NCBI RefSeq assembly: GCF_017301735.1
Contig: NZ_CP071090.1
Span: forward strand, 13,147,254 to 13,211,253
Direction: 5' to 3'
DNA length: 64,000 nucleotides
Source of the DNA: Pyxidicoccus parkwaysis
GTDB lineage: Bacteria; Myxococcota; Myxococcia; Myxococcales; Myxococcaceae
The position numbers and the translations under genes were made by a program. The notes under the pieces were generated by a model. The model had not been told where the DNA came from. It did no database searches and saw only the letters and a program-made list of their open reading frames with translations. Each line of letters begins with the position of its first letter. Positions within the stretch are counted from its first letter, which is position 1. Of this stretch, positions 15,419-23,898 are shown in pieces.

Positions 15419-18070
15419 ATGCACACGTCGTCTCGACAGGGGTTGGGGCCCCCCGCTGTCTTCGTCGGCCGCGCCGAGGAAGTCCAACGCCTCGGCGGCA
15501 TGCTGCGGCGCGTGAGGACGGGGGTCGTCTACGGCCTGCCGGGCGTGGGCAAGTCCGCGCTCTCGGCGGCGGTGGCGGCGCGCTACCGGGGCCCCGTCGT
15601 CCACCGGCGCATCCGCCCCGGGGACACGCTGGACGCGGTGGTGGATGACGTGCGCCGCCTGCTGAGCGAGGCCCCCGTCGCTCAGGCGCTCTCGGATGCG
15701 TCGCGCCTGGAGGAACTGGCCCTGGCGCTGGAGGCGCGTCGCGCGCTGTGCGTGCTGGATGACCTGCACGGGCTCAAGCCCGCCGAGCGCGCCGCGCTGC
15801 TGGAGGAGGTGGGCGGGCGGCTGAGGCAGGGCGCGCTGCTGGCCACCTCTCGCGAGGCGGTGCCCCGGCGTGCCTCCAGTCCGGACCGCTTCGAGCTGCG
15901 GCTGGACGGCCTGCCCGAGCCCGCGGCCCGCGCGCTGTGGGAGCAGCTCGACGCGCTGTACGGCCCGCGCGAGGGCTTCGACGCCGCGTGGGACCGCTCT
16001 CGCGGCGTGCCCTTCCTCCTGCGCCGCGCCCATGCCGGTGACGCCGGGGACGACGAGCCCGTGCGCGCGGCGCTGGCGGCGCTGCCTCCGGATGAGCGGA
16101 GGCTGGCGGCGGTGCTGGCGCTCAGCGAGGTGCCGCTGCCGGCGCGAGCGCTCCAGGGCGTGCTGCCCGGGGGTGACGCCGAGGAGACGCTGCGGCGGCT
16201 GGGCGCGAGGCTGCTGGTGGAGACGGACGCGCAGGGCCGGCACGGCGTGCATGACCTGGTTCGCGAGGCCCTCACGTCGCTGCTCACGCCGGACGAGGCG
16301 CGCGCCGCGCACGAGTCGCTGCTGGCGCTGCTCGAGCACGAGCCGCTGCCCGCCGTGGTGCGAGTGCGCGCGGCGTGCCGTCACCTCGAGGCGCTGGGCC
16401 GGGGCCGCGAGCGCGCGGACTTCATCGTCGAACAGGCGGAGTCGCTGGTGCGCCTGGGCGCCGCCGCCGAGTTGCTCTCGCTGCTGGGCTCGCTGCCCGA
16501 GGCGCTGCGCACGCCCGAGGTGCGGCTGGCCCGGGCCCGCGCGCTGGTGCGGCTGTTGGACCTGCGCCGCGCGCTGGCCGAATTGCTGGAGCTGCGCGCC
16601 GCGCTGGAGGCGACGTCCGCGTCGGAGGAGGACGCGCTGCGCGAGGACGTGGGCACGGTGCTGGTCCGCGTGGCGCTGTTCTCGCTGGAGGTGGAGACCT
16701 GCGAGAAGACGCTCGCCGCCATGCCCATGCCTCGCCAGCCGGAGGTGTTCCTCCAGCAACTGCTGGCGTGGGCGGCGCTGCGCTTCTTCCAGGGCCGGCT
16801 GGACGAGTCGCTGGAGATGCTCGACTCCGCGGCGGCCGCGTCCGAGGACCGGCGGGTGCTGGGCTGGTGCGCCTATGCCCGCGTGCTGATGCTGTGGATT
16901 GAGGGCCGCGACAGCGAGCTGGCGGAGCCGCTGGCCCAGTGCGTGTCGCTGCTGGAGGGCGCGCCGCTGGACTCGCGCGGACCCATGGTGACGGCCCTGT
17001 CCGCGGGCATCCTCAGCCGGCTGGGGCGCATCACCGAGGCGGAGGCCGCGCTGGCGAAGGCGCGCGAGCGGCTGGGCCGGCTGGGCGCGCCCCGCCTGGC
17101 ACTGGAGCTGGACTGCATCTCCGCGTGGTGCCTGGCGGACCGGGGCGAGCGCCGCGCCGCGCTCGCCGCGCTGCGGGACACGGAGGCCCGCGCCGAGCAC
17201 GCGGGCTACCTCTTCGTCCGGCACCTCTCACGCCTCGGCGCCGGGCGCATGCTGCTGGAGCTGGGCCGGCGCGCGGAGGGGCTGGCGCTGCTGGACGTGG
17301 TGGAGTCCGACGCCCGCGCTCGTGGGGCGCATGGGCTGGCCCGGGCCGCGGAGGTGGCTCGCGCCGTGGACGTCACGCGGCAGGTGGCCCTGCCCGCCAC
17401 CGTGGAGCCGCGCGAGGTGCGCCCGGGCGTGGCCGCTCGCCAGCGCGCCCTCGCGGCCCTGCACGCCGCGATGCAGGGCGACAGCGTGCGCGTGGCCGGG
17501 CTGCTCGCCTCGCTGGATTCGCTGGCGCGCGGCGAGGACTTCGCGCTGGAGCGCGCGCTGGGGCACCTGTCGCGGGCCTTGCTGCACCAGCGCGCGGAGC
17601 GGCCGCTGGACGCACAGGCCGCGATGGAGGCCGCCGCGCGCGACGCCTCGGTGGGGGAGGTGGACCCGGAATTGATTCCGGAGCTGGCCCGCGCGCTGGC
17701 GCCCCGCACCGCGCTCCCCCAGGCCGACGCGCCGGGCATCTCCGACGCGGTGGTGGTGGACGCGCGCCAGCACGTGGTGCGCACCCCGGGGCGCACGGTG
17801 TCGCTGGCGAAGCGCGTGCTGCCGCGCCGGCTGCTGTACGCGCTGGCCCGCCAGCCGGGGCGCACCCTGCCGAAGGAGGCCTGCGTACGCGCCATGTGGG
17901 ACGCGGAATATGACCCGCGCCTCCACGACAACTCGCTGCGCGTCCACGTGAGCTTCGTGCGCGAGTTGCTGGAGGGCACCAGCGCGCGCGTGGTGTTCGA
18001 GGACCCCGGCTACCGGCTGGACGCGTCCGAGGGCTTCGCCTTCATCGGCGACGAGACGGACTCCGCCTGA
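15419..18070 (+). CDS. STAND-type regulator: P-loop ATPase, TPR-like repeats, C-terminal winged helix
   Basis: The 883-residue protein has FVGRAEEV then the Walker A motif GLPGVGKS (residues 39-46), a Walker B-like CVLDDLHG at about 115, and LLATSREAVPRRAS, as in NB-ARC/AP-ATPases. The middle (about 320-740) is a long helical array like TPR solenoids (ARLRLxLALDCISAWCLADRGERRAAL style). The last 130 residues form a winged helix resembling the OmpR-type DNA-binding domain (LLYALARQPGRTLPKEA, RLHDNSLRVHVSFVRELLE). Unlike most AfsR/SARP proteins the DNA-binding domain is C-terminal. It likely acts as a nucleotide-switched transcription regulator. A convergent histidine kinase gene follows 15 bp away. 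Confidence 0.88.
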   Translation: MHTSSRQGLGPPAVFVGRAEEVQRLGGMLRRVRTGVVYGLPGVGKSALSAAVAARYRGPVVHRRIRPGDTLDAVVDDVRRLLSEAPVAQALSDASRLEELALALEARRALCVLDDLHGLKPAERAALLEEVGGRLRQGALLATSREAVPRRASSPDRFELRLDGLPEPAARALWEQLDALYGPREGFDAAWDRSRGVPFLLRRAHAGDAGDDEPVRAALAALPPDERRLAAVLALSEVPLPARALQGVLPGGDAEETLRRLGARLLVETDAQGRHGVHDLVREALTSLLTPDEARAAHESLLALLEHEPLPAVVRVRAACRHLEALGRGRERADFIVEQAESLVRLGAAAELLSLLGSLPEALRTPEVRLARARALVRLLDLRRALAELLELRAALEATSASEEDALREDVGTVLVRVALFSLEVETCEKTLAAMPMPRQPEVFLQQLLAWAALRFFQGRLDESLEMLDSAAAASEDRRVLGWCAYARVLMLWIEGRDSELAEPLAQCVSLLEGAPLDSRGPMVTALSAGILSRLGRITEAEAALAKARERLGRLGAPRLALELDCISAWCLADRGERRAALAALRDTEARAEHAGYLFVRHLSRLGAGRMLLELGRRAEGLALLDVVESDARARGAHGLARAAEVARAVDVTRQVALPATVEPREVRPGVAARQRALAALHAAMQGDSVRVAGLLASLDSLARGEDFALERALGHLSRALLHQRAERPLDAQAAMEAAARDASVGEVDPELIPELARALAPRTALPQADAPGISDAVVVDARQHVVRTPGRTVSLAKRVLPRRLLYALARQPGRTLPKEACVRAMWDAEYDPRLHDNSLRVHVSFVRELLEGTSARVVFEDPGYRLDASEGFAFIGDETDSA

Positions 18071-18085
18071 CGTCTCCGGCGGCGC

Positions 18086-19771
18086 CTACAGCGGCAGGTC
18101 CACCACGAAGGCCGAGCCACCGCCGGGCGCTGCCTCCACGTGCACGCGCCCGCCGTGCGCCTCGACAATCTGCCGGACGATGTAGAGCCCCAGCCCGAGG
18201 CCGCCCTTGTGCGCGGCGTTGGGGTTCTGCGCGAAGCGCTCGAAGATGCGCTCGCGGTCCTTCTCCGCCACACCCGGACCGTAGTCCCTCACCACCAGCC
18301 GGACGGGGCCTTCCTCGCGCGTCAGCGACACGCGCACGGGGCTGCCCGCGCCGTACCGCAGGGCATTGGCCAGCAGGTTGCTCACCACCTGCTCCAGGCG
18401 CAGCCGGTCGAAGCGGCCCTGCACCGGCCCGTCCACCCGCACGCTCAACGTCACGCCCGCCTGCCGCGCCTCGTCCGCGAAGCGTGCCACCAGGTCCGAC
18501 ACCACCGCGGCGAGGTCCCCGTCCGCGAACTGGAAGTCCAGCTTGCCCGTCTGGATGCGGCTGACGTCCAGCAGGTTGTCCACCAGCGCGCCCAGCCTGC
18601 GGAGCTGGCGCTCGGTGATGTCCAGCTTCGCCGCCACCTTCGGCGCGGCGAGCGGCTCCGCGGGCGTCGTCTCCGCCATGCGCCGCAGCATCTGGAGCTG
18701 CAGGCGCAGCGAGGTGAGCGGCGTGCGCAGCTCATGGCTCGCCAGGGACAGGAAGTCGTCGCGCGTGCGCACGGCCTCCTGCAGCGCGGCCTCCGTCTCC
18801 TTCAGCGTGGTGACGTCGAGGATGGCGCCTCGCACCACGACGACGTTGCCCGCCGCGTCGCGAATCACCTTCGCGCGGCTGATGAGCCAGTGCCACGAGC
18901 CGTCCGGCCACCGCGTGCGGAACGCGGAGGCATACGCGTCCACGTCCCGGGCGAAGATGGAGGCCACCTGCGCCTCCACCTCGGGCCGGTCCTCCGGGTG
19001 GATGGAGGCGAGGAAGCGCTCGTGGGTCCACTCCGTGAGGGGCTCCGGATAGCCGTAGAGCCGGTCATGCCCCTCGGAGCGGAACACGTGGCCGGTGGCG
19101 AGGTTCGTCTCCCAGACGGCCATCTGCGCGGACTCCAGCGCCACCTGAAAGCGCTCTCCCACCTGGCGGAAGCGCTCCTCGGTGCGAGCCACCTCGCTCT
19201 CCGCCTGCTGGCGGCGGGTGATGTCCGCGGCCAGCACCCATGTCTCGTCGCCCACGGCGCGCACCGTCACCTCCAGCCACATGCGCGAGGGCAGCTCCGC
19301 GAGGAAGCGCCCGCCTTCGCGCGTGGCGAGGGCGGCCATCAGCCGCTCGTGCAGCACGGTGCCCGCCAGCTCGGGCCAGGCGCCCCACGGCTCCTGGCCG
19401 CGCAGCCGCTCCGCGGGCTGGCCCAGCAACATGGCGGCGCGGCCATTCAAGTCGCGGATGCGGCCATGGGCATCCAGGGAGAGGAACGCCTCCTCCATCA
19501 TCTCCTGCAGCACGCACAGGCGGGCCTCGGGGGAGAGGCCCGCTTCGTCGGCGGCCGTCGCGGGCAGGGGAGGGCGCTCGGAGGCGCGGTGCTCCTGCGG
19601 CTTCATCGGGACGAATGGCGGCGGCACGGGACCCATCACTCCACTGAACGTCTCCCGCCCCGTCGAGGCCGTCAAGACGTCCGCGGGCTCCGCTCGTCCG
19701 GAGACCGGGGAAGCGGCCTGCGCCTTCCGCGCCGAGCCCGCGCGCGTGCCCCGGTGCCGCGAGCGTCCCAT
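18086..19771 (-). CDS. PAS-domain sensor histidine kinase
   Basis: The 561-residue kinase has two PAS domains (about residues 85-190 and 205-325; the second has a PAC-like WHWLISRAKVIRDAAG). HisKA follows with the phospho-acceptor His346 (LSLASHELRTPLTSL), then a HATPase domain with N-box (N465/N469), G1 box DYGPGV at 496-501 and G2 box GGLGLGL at about 523. There is no membrane segment, so it probably senses a cytoplasmic signal. No cognate response regulator is next to it; it may pair with a distant partner. It starts 6 bp from the stop of the upstream secreted-protein gene, implying one operon. Confidence 0.95.
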   Translation of the reverse strand: MGRSRHRGTRAGSARKAQAASPVSGRAEPADVLTASTGRETFSGVMGPVPPPFVPMKPQEHRASERPPLPATAADEAGLSPEARLCVLQEMMEEAFLSLDAHGRIRDLNGRAAMLLGQPAERLRGQEPWGAWPELAGTVLHERLMAALATREGGRFLAELPSRMWLEVTVRAVGDETWVLAADITRRQQAESEVARTEERFRQVGERFQVALESAQMAVWETNLATGHVFRSEGHDRLYGYPEPLTEWTHERFLASIHPEDRPEVEAQVASIFARDVDAYASAFRTRWPDGSWHWLISRAKVIRDAAGNVVVVRGAILDVTTLKETEAALQEAVRTRDDFLSLASHELRTPLTSLRLQLQMLRRMAETTPAEPLAAPKVAAKLDITERQLRRLGALVDNLLDVSRIQTGKLDFQFADGDLAAVVSDLVARFADEARQAGVTLSVRVDGPVQGRFDRLRLEQVVSNLLANALRYGAGSPVRVSLTREEGPVRLVVRDYGPGVAEKDRERIFERFAQNPNAAHKGGLGLGLYIVRQIVEAHGGRVHVEAAPGGGSAFVVDLPL

Positions 19772-19777
19772 GCGGGG

Positions 19778-21040
19778 CTAGTTCCCCGGGGACGGCGCCG
19801 TGGGGTCTTCCAGCGGCCCCGGCATCACCCAGAGCCCTTCCGGCTGGAGATAGGCCTGGTCGAACGCGAAGAGGATGCCCGTCCACCGGTCCCAGAAGGT
19901 GGCCCAGCTGTACTCCGTGGGCGGCGAGGTGAGCGGATTGCCGTCGCGGTCCGGCTGGCTGTACGCGAAGTCGGCGTAGTTCCACTCCACCGTGCCGAAG
20001 CTCGTGTGGAGCAGGGGCGTCAGCGTCTGGAGCAGCGCCGCGCGGGACACCTCGTCCGTGCGCGGCGGGGACGGCGTGAAGACGGGCTGCGCCATGTCGT
20101 GCTGCTCGCGCCAGGCGATGAAGTTGTTGCCCATGGCGATGAGCGCGTCGCGCCGGACCGGCGTGGGCGCGAGCCGCGCCTCCTCGTACACGGCGAAGGC
20201 CGCCACCAGCAGGCTCTTCCAGTGCATGCCGGGGAAGAGGACGTCGAACTCATACGGGCGCGACGTGTCGCTCGCGTGCGCGAGCGCGAAGTCATACGCC
20301 TGTCGCGACTCGGCGGGCACCGCGCCGTCCAGGGTGAACTCCGTCAGCACGCGCTCCGGCGTGACGGTGCCGGCGCCCTGGCGCCAGTCGAGGTACAGGC
20401 GCCCCGCGCCGCCGATGTCGCCGTAGATGGCGAGGTTGCCCTCGTGCAGCGTGCGCTCTAGCGTCGCCACCACGCGGTCCGCCTTGTCCAGCGGGAAGAA
20501 GTCGGGCGCGCTCCAGTAGAGGGCGGCGAAGCGCGACGCGGTGGTGGCGAGCGTGCGCGGGTCCGCCAGTGCACTCCAGTTCATCGCCGTGGCCAGCGCC
20601 GCGAGCGACGCGGCCGCGTCCAGGGGTACGCCATACCCCACCAGCTCCAGGCCGAGCCGCTCCGCGGAGAGCTGCACGCTGCCGGTGAGGCCCACGCGCT
20701 GGAGCGCGCCGAGGACGGAGGGCGACGGCTGCCCCCGCGCGGCATCGATGATGCGCCGGGCGATGGCCGCGCCGAGCATGCCCTCGCCTCCGGTGCGCGA
20801 GGCGTGCGGCGCGAAGACGTACCAGGTGGGCCGCACGCTGCTGGCGCCACCGGGAGTCAGTGTCGGGTCCAGCACGGCGCCCATTTCATAGGCGAGCTGG
20901 ATGTAGCCCTCGGTGATGCGGCGGTTGTCCTCCAGTGGCGTCGCGGCTCGCACCCGCGAGGGCAGGGCGAGCAGCACGGTGACGAGGAGCAGCAGCGCGG
21001 AGGACGCGCGAGACGGGAGACGGAGCGAGGAGAGGTGCAT
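19778..21040 (-). CDS. secreted hypothetical protein, first gene of the kinase operon
   Basis: The 420-residue product has a Sec signal peptide (RASSALLLLVTVLLALPSRVRAA, cut near residue 33). The mature part is mostly helical and rich in Ala/Leu/Arg with aromatic clusters (RFAALYWSAPDFFPLD, YSWATFWDRWTGILFAFDQ). I recognise no family or catalytic motif. It precedes the histidine kinase by 6 bp on the same strand, so the two may share a sensing role, with this protein on the periplasmic side. Confidence 0.82.
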   Translation of the reverse strand: MHLSSLRLPSRASSALLLLVTVLLALPSRVRAATPLEDNRRITEGYIQLAYEMGAVLDPTLTPGGASSVRPTWYVFAPHASRTGGEGMLGAAIARRIIDAARGQPSPSVLGALQRVGLTGSVQLSAERLGLELVGYGVPLDAAASLAALATAMNWSALADPRTLATTASRFAALYWSAPDFFPLDKADRVVATLERTLHEGNLAIYGDIGGAGRLYLDWRQGAGTVTPERVLTEFTLDGAVPAESRQAYDFALAHASDTSRPYEFDVLFPGMHWKSLLVAAFAVYEEARLAPTPVRRDALIAMGNNFIAWREQHDMAQPVFTPSPPRTDEVSRAALLQTLTPLLHTSFGTVEWNYADFAYSQPDRDGNPLTSPPTEYSWATFWDRWTGILFAFDQAYLQPEGLWVMPGPLEDPTAPSPGN

Positions 21041-21413
21041 GGAAGGACCGGGGCTGCGGCGGGACCTCTGGAACTAATCGCTGTCCGGAATCTTCCAAGT
21101 CATTCCGCGCGGAGCGGGGGGACATCTGTCCGGCGGAAGACCCTCGGGCCCTTGTTGAAACGTGCCCATTCGTCAGGCCGCAGCCAGCTCGGGTGAACAG
21201 AGCCGGGGTTGGCATGTCCATGGAATGACGCGTCGTCTGTCTTTCGCGGATGGAGGACTCGGTCTTCGGTACAGGCCCCAGTGCCCAAGAAAGGGAGAAC
21301 CGGGTTCCATGTCATGAGGGGGCATCGCGCTTCTGAGCATCGGGTCCATCCACCCCTCCGGATGAGGCGGGGCGCCTCGTCCGGTGTCCACGCAGACTCG
21401 TACAGGGAAACGC
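21041..21413. other. divergent intergenic region
   Basis: The 373 bp between the secreted-protein operon and the first NGLSF lipoprotein gene should contain both promoters. A TACAGGGAAACGC stretch precedes the ATG at 21414. I see no strong palindrome, repeat or coding frame with support. Confidence 0.5.
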
Positions 21414-22436
21414 ATGAGCTTGAATGGAACGCAGGAGAGGCGGGTGAGGCCATGGCTGGCGGTGATGGTGCTCATTTCGGGCTGCAGTCCGACGGAAGAG
21501 CCAGCCTCGATGTCCGCGCCGCCCGAAGTGCTCGCGAGCACCGCGAGCACGGCCCAGGCGCTGAACAGCGACAATGGCTTCTCCGTGAATGGGCTGTCGT
21601 TCAACGGGTTGTCGTTCAATGGATTGTCATTCAACGGGTTGTCGTTCAATGGACTGTCCTCGAGCGCCTTCGCCAATTGGTTCCACCAGGACCCGGCGCT
21701 CGCACAGATGGTGATGCGCTATGTGGTCCGCTGCGCCGTGCCGGCGGGGCAGACGCGCACGTACACGGATGCGTCCACGGGCCAGCAGTACACCTGGACG
21801 GGCGGGCTGGGGCTCGCGCCGTCCTGGGCGGCAGGCGCGCCGGCCACGCTCACCGAGCAGCAGGTGGTGTCCGCGTGTCTCGCCGCGCACGCCAACAAGT
21901 ACGGCCAGCACGTGCCCATCTCCGTGCAGGGAAAGCGCGCGGACGGAAGCCGCATTCCCGTCACGGACGAGGAGCTGAAGCAGTACCAGTGGAGGGAGTC
22001 CTGCTTCTTCGGCAACCTCTTCACGGGCGAGGGTGTGTACGTGGGCCGCGACAAGGGCCGGCTCAAGCCGCGCGAGAGCTCGTCGCGGGCCTGCTCCGTG
22101 GTGGCCAGCCGCGGGGACAAGGAGGACGAGGTGGCGGAGGCGCTCGGCTCGGAGGACGAGTCCAGCGACGATTCCTCCGAGGACCTCGAGCTCAACCGCC
22201 GCCGCTGTACACCGCTCGGCTACGTCGGCCGGTGCGCCAGGCACTGTGTGCTGGACGCGTCGAAGGACTTCTACGCGGCGTGCACGTGGAATGGCGTGAC
22301 GTACCCGGCCCTCACCACGCGGCTGGACAAGCGCAGCCTCTACAAGTGTGGTGACGGCATCTGCCAGCCCACCGAGTCCTGTGGCACGAAGAACGACTAC
22401 CTCACCTGCAAGGACGACTGCGGCACCTGCGGCTGA
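21414..22436 (+). CDS. NGLSF-repeat lipoprotein (copy 1)
   Basis: The 340-residue protein has a lipobox (LISGC, Cys24) and five NGLSF/NGLSS pentapeptides at residues 59-83. A conserved domain follows (SSAFANWFHQDPALAQMVMRYVVRCAVPAGQTRTY) with about a dozen cysteines, ending in a Cys-rich knot (CKDDCGTCG). An acidic insert (residues about 235-262, SEDESSDDSSEDLE) is absent from its paralog. It is probably exposed on the cell surface. The ATG at 21414 with AGGGAAA upstream is preferred over the GTG at 21384. The paralog lies convergently 56 bp downstream. Function unknown. Confidence 0.9.
   Translation: MSLNGTQERRVRPWLAVMVLISGCSPTEEPASMSAPPEVLASTASTAQALNSDNGFSVNGLSFNGLSFNGLSFNGLSFNGLSSSAFANWFHQDPALAQMVMRYVVRCAVPAGQTRTYTDASTGQQYTWTGGLGLAPSWAAGAPATLTEQQVVSACLAAHANKYGQHVPISVQGKRADGSRIPVTDEELKQYQWRESCFFGNLFTGEGVYVGRDKGRLKPRESSSRACSVVASRGDKEDEVAEALGSEDESSDDSSEDLELNRRRCTPLGYVGRCARHCVLDASKDFYAACTWNGVTYPALTTRLDKRSLYKCGDGICQPTESCGTKNDYLTCKDDCGTCG
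21588..21662 (+). repeat. 15-bp tandem repeat encoding NGLSF (five copies)
   Basis: Five adjacent 15-bp units of the type AATGGGCTGTCGTTC differ mainly in third codon positions, so the peptide is conserved while the DNA varies. That suggests selection for the repeated peptide. Confidence 0.9.
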
Positions 22437-22449
22437 AGCACGCTGAAAA

Positions 22450-22482
22450 GAGGGGGCGGCGCCACCTCCGGCGCTGCCCTCC
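22450..22482. terminator. bidirectional terminator-like hairpin between convergent paralogs
   Basis: A GC-rich stem (GAGGG-GCGGCGCC with GGCGCTGCCCTC) with a 6-nt loop lies midway between the stops at 22436 and 22493. It could end transcription from both sides. Confidence 0.6.
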
Positions 22483-22492
22483 TTCATCCGAC

Positions 22493-23422
22493 TCAGGGGC
22501 AGGAACGGCAGTCCAGCCCGCAGTTGTCATAGCGATTGGAGGTACCGCACCGTTCGGTGGCCTGACACACGGTGTCGCCGCACACATGGACATCCTGGAC
22601 GCGCAGCCGCGTGGTGAGGGGCCGGTGGTAGGTGGTGCCGTTGTACGTGCAGGACGTGAAGTAGAGCCCGCTCGCGTCCAGCGTGCAGTACGTCGTGCAG
22701 GCGCCCACGTATGTCAGGGGCGCGCAGGGCGTGGAGGACTCGCTGCCGCCGTTGAGCAGGGGACCGCACGCGCGCGAGGTGCTCTCACCGGGGCCCAGCG
22801 GCTCGCGGTCGGAGCCCACGAAGATTCCCTGCCCCGAGAAGAGGTTGCCGAAGAAGCAGGACTCCCGCCGCGAGTGCGAGGCCAATTCGTCCGCGGTGAA
22901 GGAGATGGGCGTGGCCGCCGCGTCCCGGCCGAGGACGGAGATGGACACCTCTTCTGCCAGCCGGTTGGCGTGCGCGCCCAGGCACGCGGACACCACCTGC
23001 TGCTCCTCCAGCGTGGGCAATTGTCCCGAGGCCCAGCCGGGCGCGAGCCCGAGCGAGCCGGGCCACGTGTACTGCTGGCCCGTGGACGGCTCCGTGTACG
23101 TGCGCGTCTGCCCCGCCGGTACGGCGCAGCGGACCACGTAGCGCATCACCAGGTTCGCCATCGCCGGGTTCGTCTGGAACCAGGTGTTGAAGGCGCTCGA
23201 GGACAGGCCGCTGAAGGACAGCCCGTTGAACGAGAGGCCATTGAAGGACAGGCCGTTGAACGACAGTCCATTGAACGACAGGCCATTGAGGTCTTCGATG
23301 GCCTCCTCCTGATGTGCGGGCGGCGGTGCTGGTGGCTCGGCCTCCACGGGGCCGCAGCCGGCGGCGAGACACAGCACGGGCATCAGCGCCCGAAACGTCT
23401 GCTTGAACCTGCTTGCTTGCAT
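22493..23422 (-). CDS. NGLSF-repeat lipoprotein (copy 2)
   Basis: The 309-residue paralog of the 21414 protein has a lipobox (LAAGC, Cys23), five NGLSF units plus SGLSS at residues 46-75, then the shared domain (MRYVVRCAVPAGQTRTYTEPSTGQQYTW, FFGNLFSGQGIFVG) and the Cys-rich tail. The acidic insert of copy 1 is missing. The two are arranged tail to tail, which suggests an old inverted duplication. The ATG at 23422 follows GAGGAGCAG. Probably surface-exposed; role unknown. Confidence 0.9.
   Translation of the reverse strand: MQASRFKQTFRALMPVLCLAAGCGPVEAEPPAPPPAHQEEAIEDLNGLSFNGLSFNGLSFNGLSFNGLSFSGLSSSAFNTWFQTNPAMANLVMRYVVRCAVPAGQTRTYTEPSTGQQYTWPGSLGLAPGWASGQLPTLEEQQVVSACLGAHANRLAEEVSISVLGRDAAATPISFTADELASHSRRESCFFGNLFSGQGIFVGSDREPLGPGESTSRACGPLLNGGSESSTPCAPLTYVGACTTYCTLDASGLYFTSCTYNGTTYHRPLTTRLRVQDVHVCGDTVCQATERCGTSNRYDNCGLDCRSCP
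23198..23287 (-). repeat. 15-bp tandem repeat encoding NGLSF (six copies)
   Basis: Six consecutive 15-bp units on the minus strand encode five NGLSF and one SGLSS. They occupy the same place, right after the lipobox linker, as in copy 1. Confidence 0.88.
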
Positions 23423-23898
23423 CTGCTCCTCGGTCTCCAGGGCTCACCGGAGGGCTCACGCGGAGCCCGCTCCGGGAAGGCCGCCTCGGGAGCACGAGCA
23501 CGGTGTTGGTGGCCTCCTGTGCGGGAAAGTTGCACTTGCACTGCGCATGGGGAAGTCGGGGGGCCCTGTGGGTCTACGTGCTCGTCCACATTCGTTGCGT
23601 CGGCTCGACGCAGGGCGTGTGCGCATTCATCGCGCAAGGAGCGTTCGTCGCTCACGGGTGCAGCGCGACTCGCGATGAGAAGACGTGGACAGAGGCTCCT
23701 GGCATCTCGGGGCAGTTGGTGCGTGGCGTGGTGGACGCTGCTTCGTGCATCCGTCCGTTGCCGGATGCTGGCCTCGTCAGTGCCGCACGCATGCGGGCGT
23801 CGCGGATGGGCGGCGTGGTCGTCGCGTGGTCAGATCCATTTGCACGTGACGGGACTCGCCGTCGCGGGGGTTCCCGACTGGCGCAGCGGGAGAGGGCG
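23423..23898. other. divergent intergenic region
   Basis: These 476 bp lie between the copy 2 lipoprotein gene and the cyclase-STAND gene. A frame in phase with the cyclase gene is open across it, but its translation is Cys/His/Arg-rich and lacks domain features, so I treat it as non-coding. No clear promoter, operator or repeat was found. Confidence 0.5.

Noticed and set aside
23413..23898. N-terminal extension of the cyclase-STAND protein
   Set aside because: The extra 162 residues have no fold-like pattern, while a good ribosome site and the domain start support the ATG at 23899.
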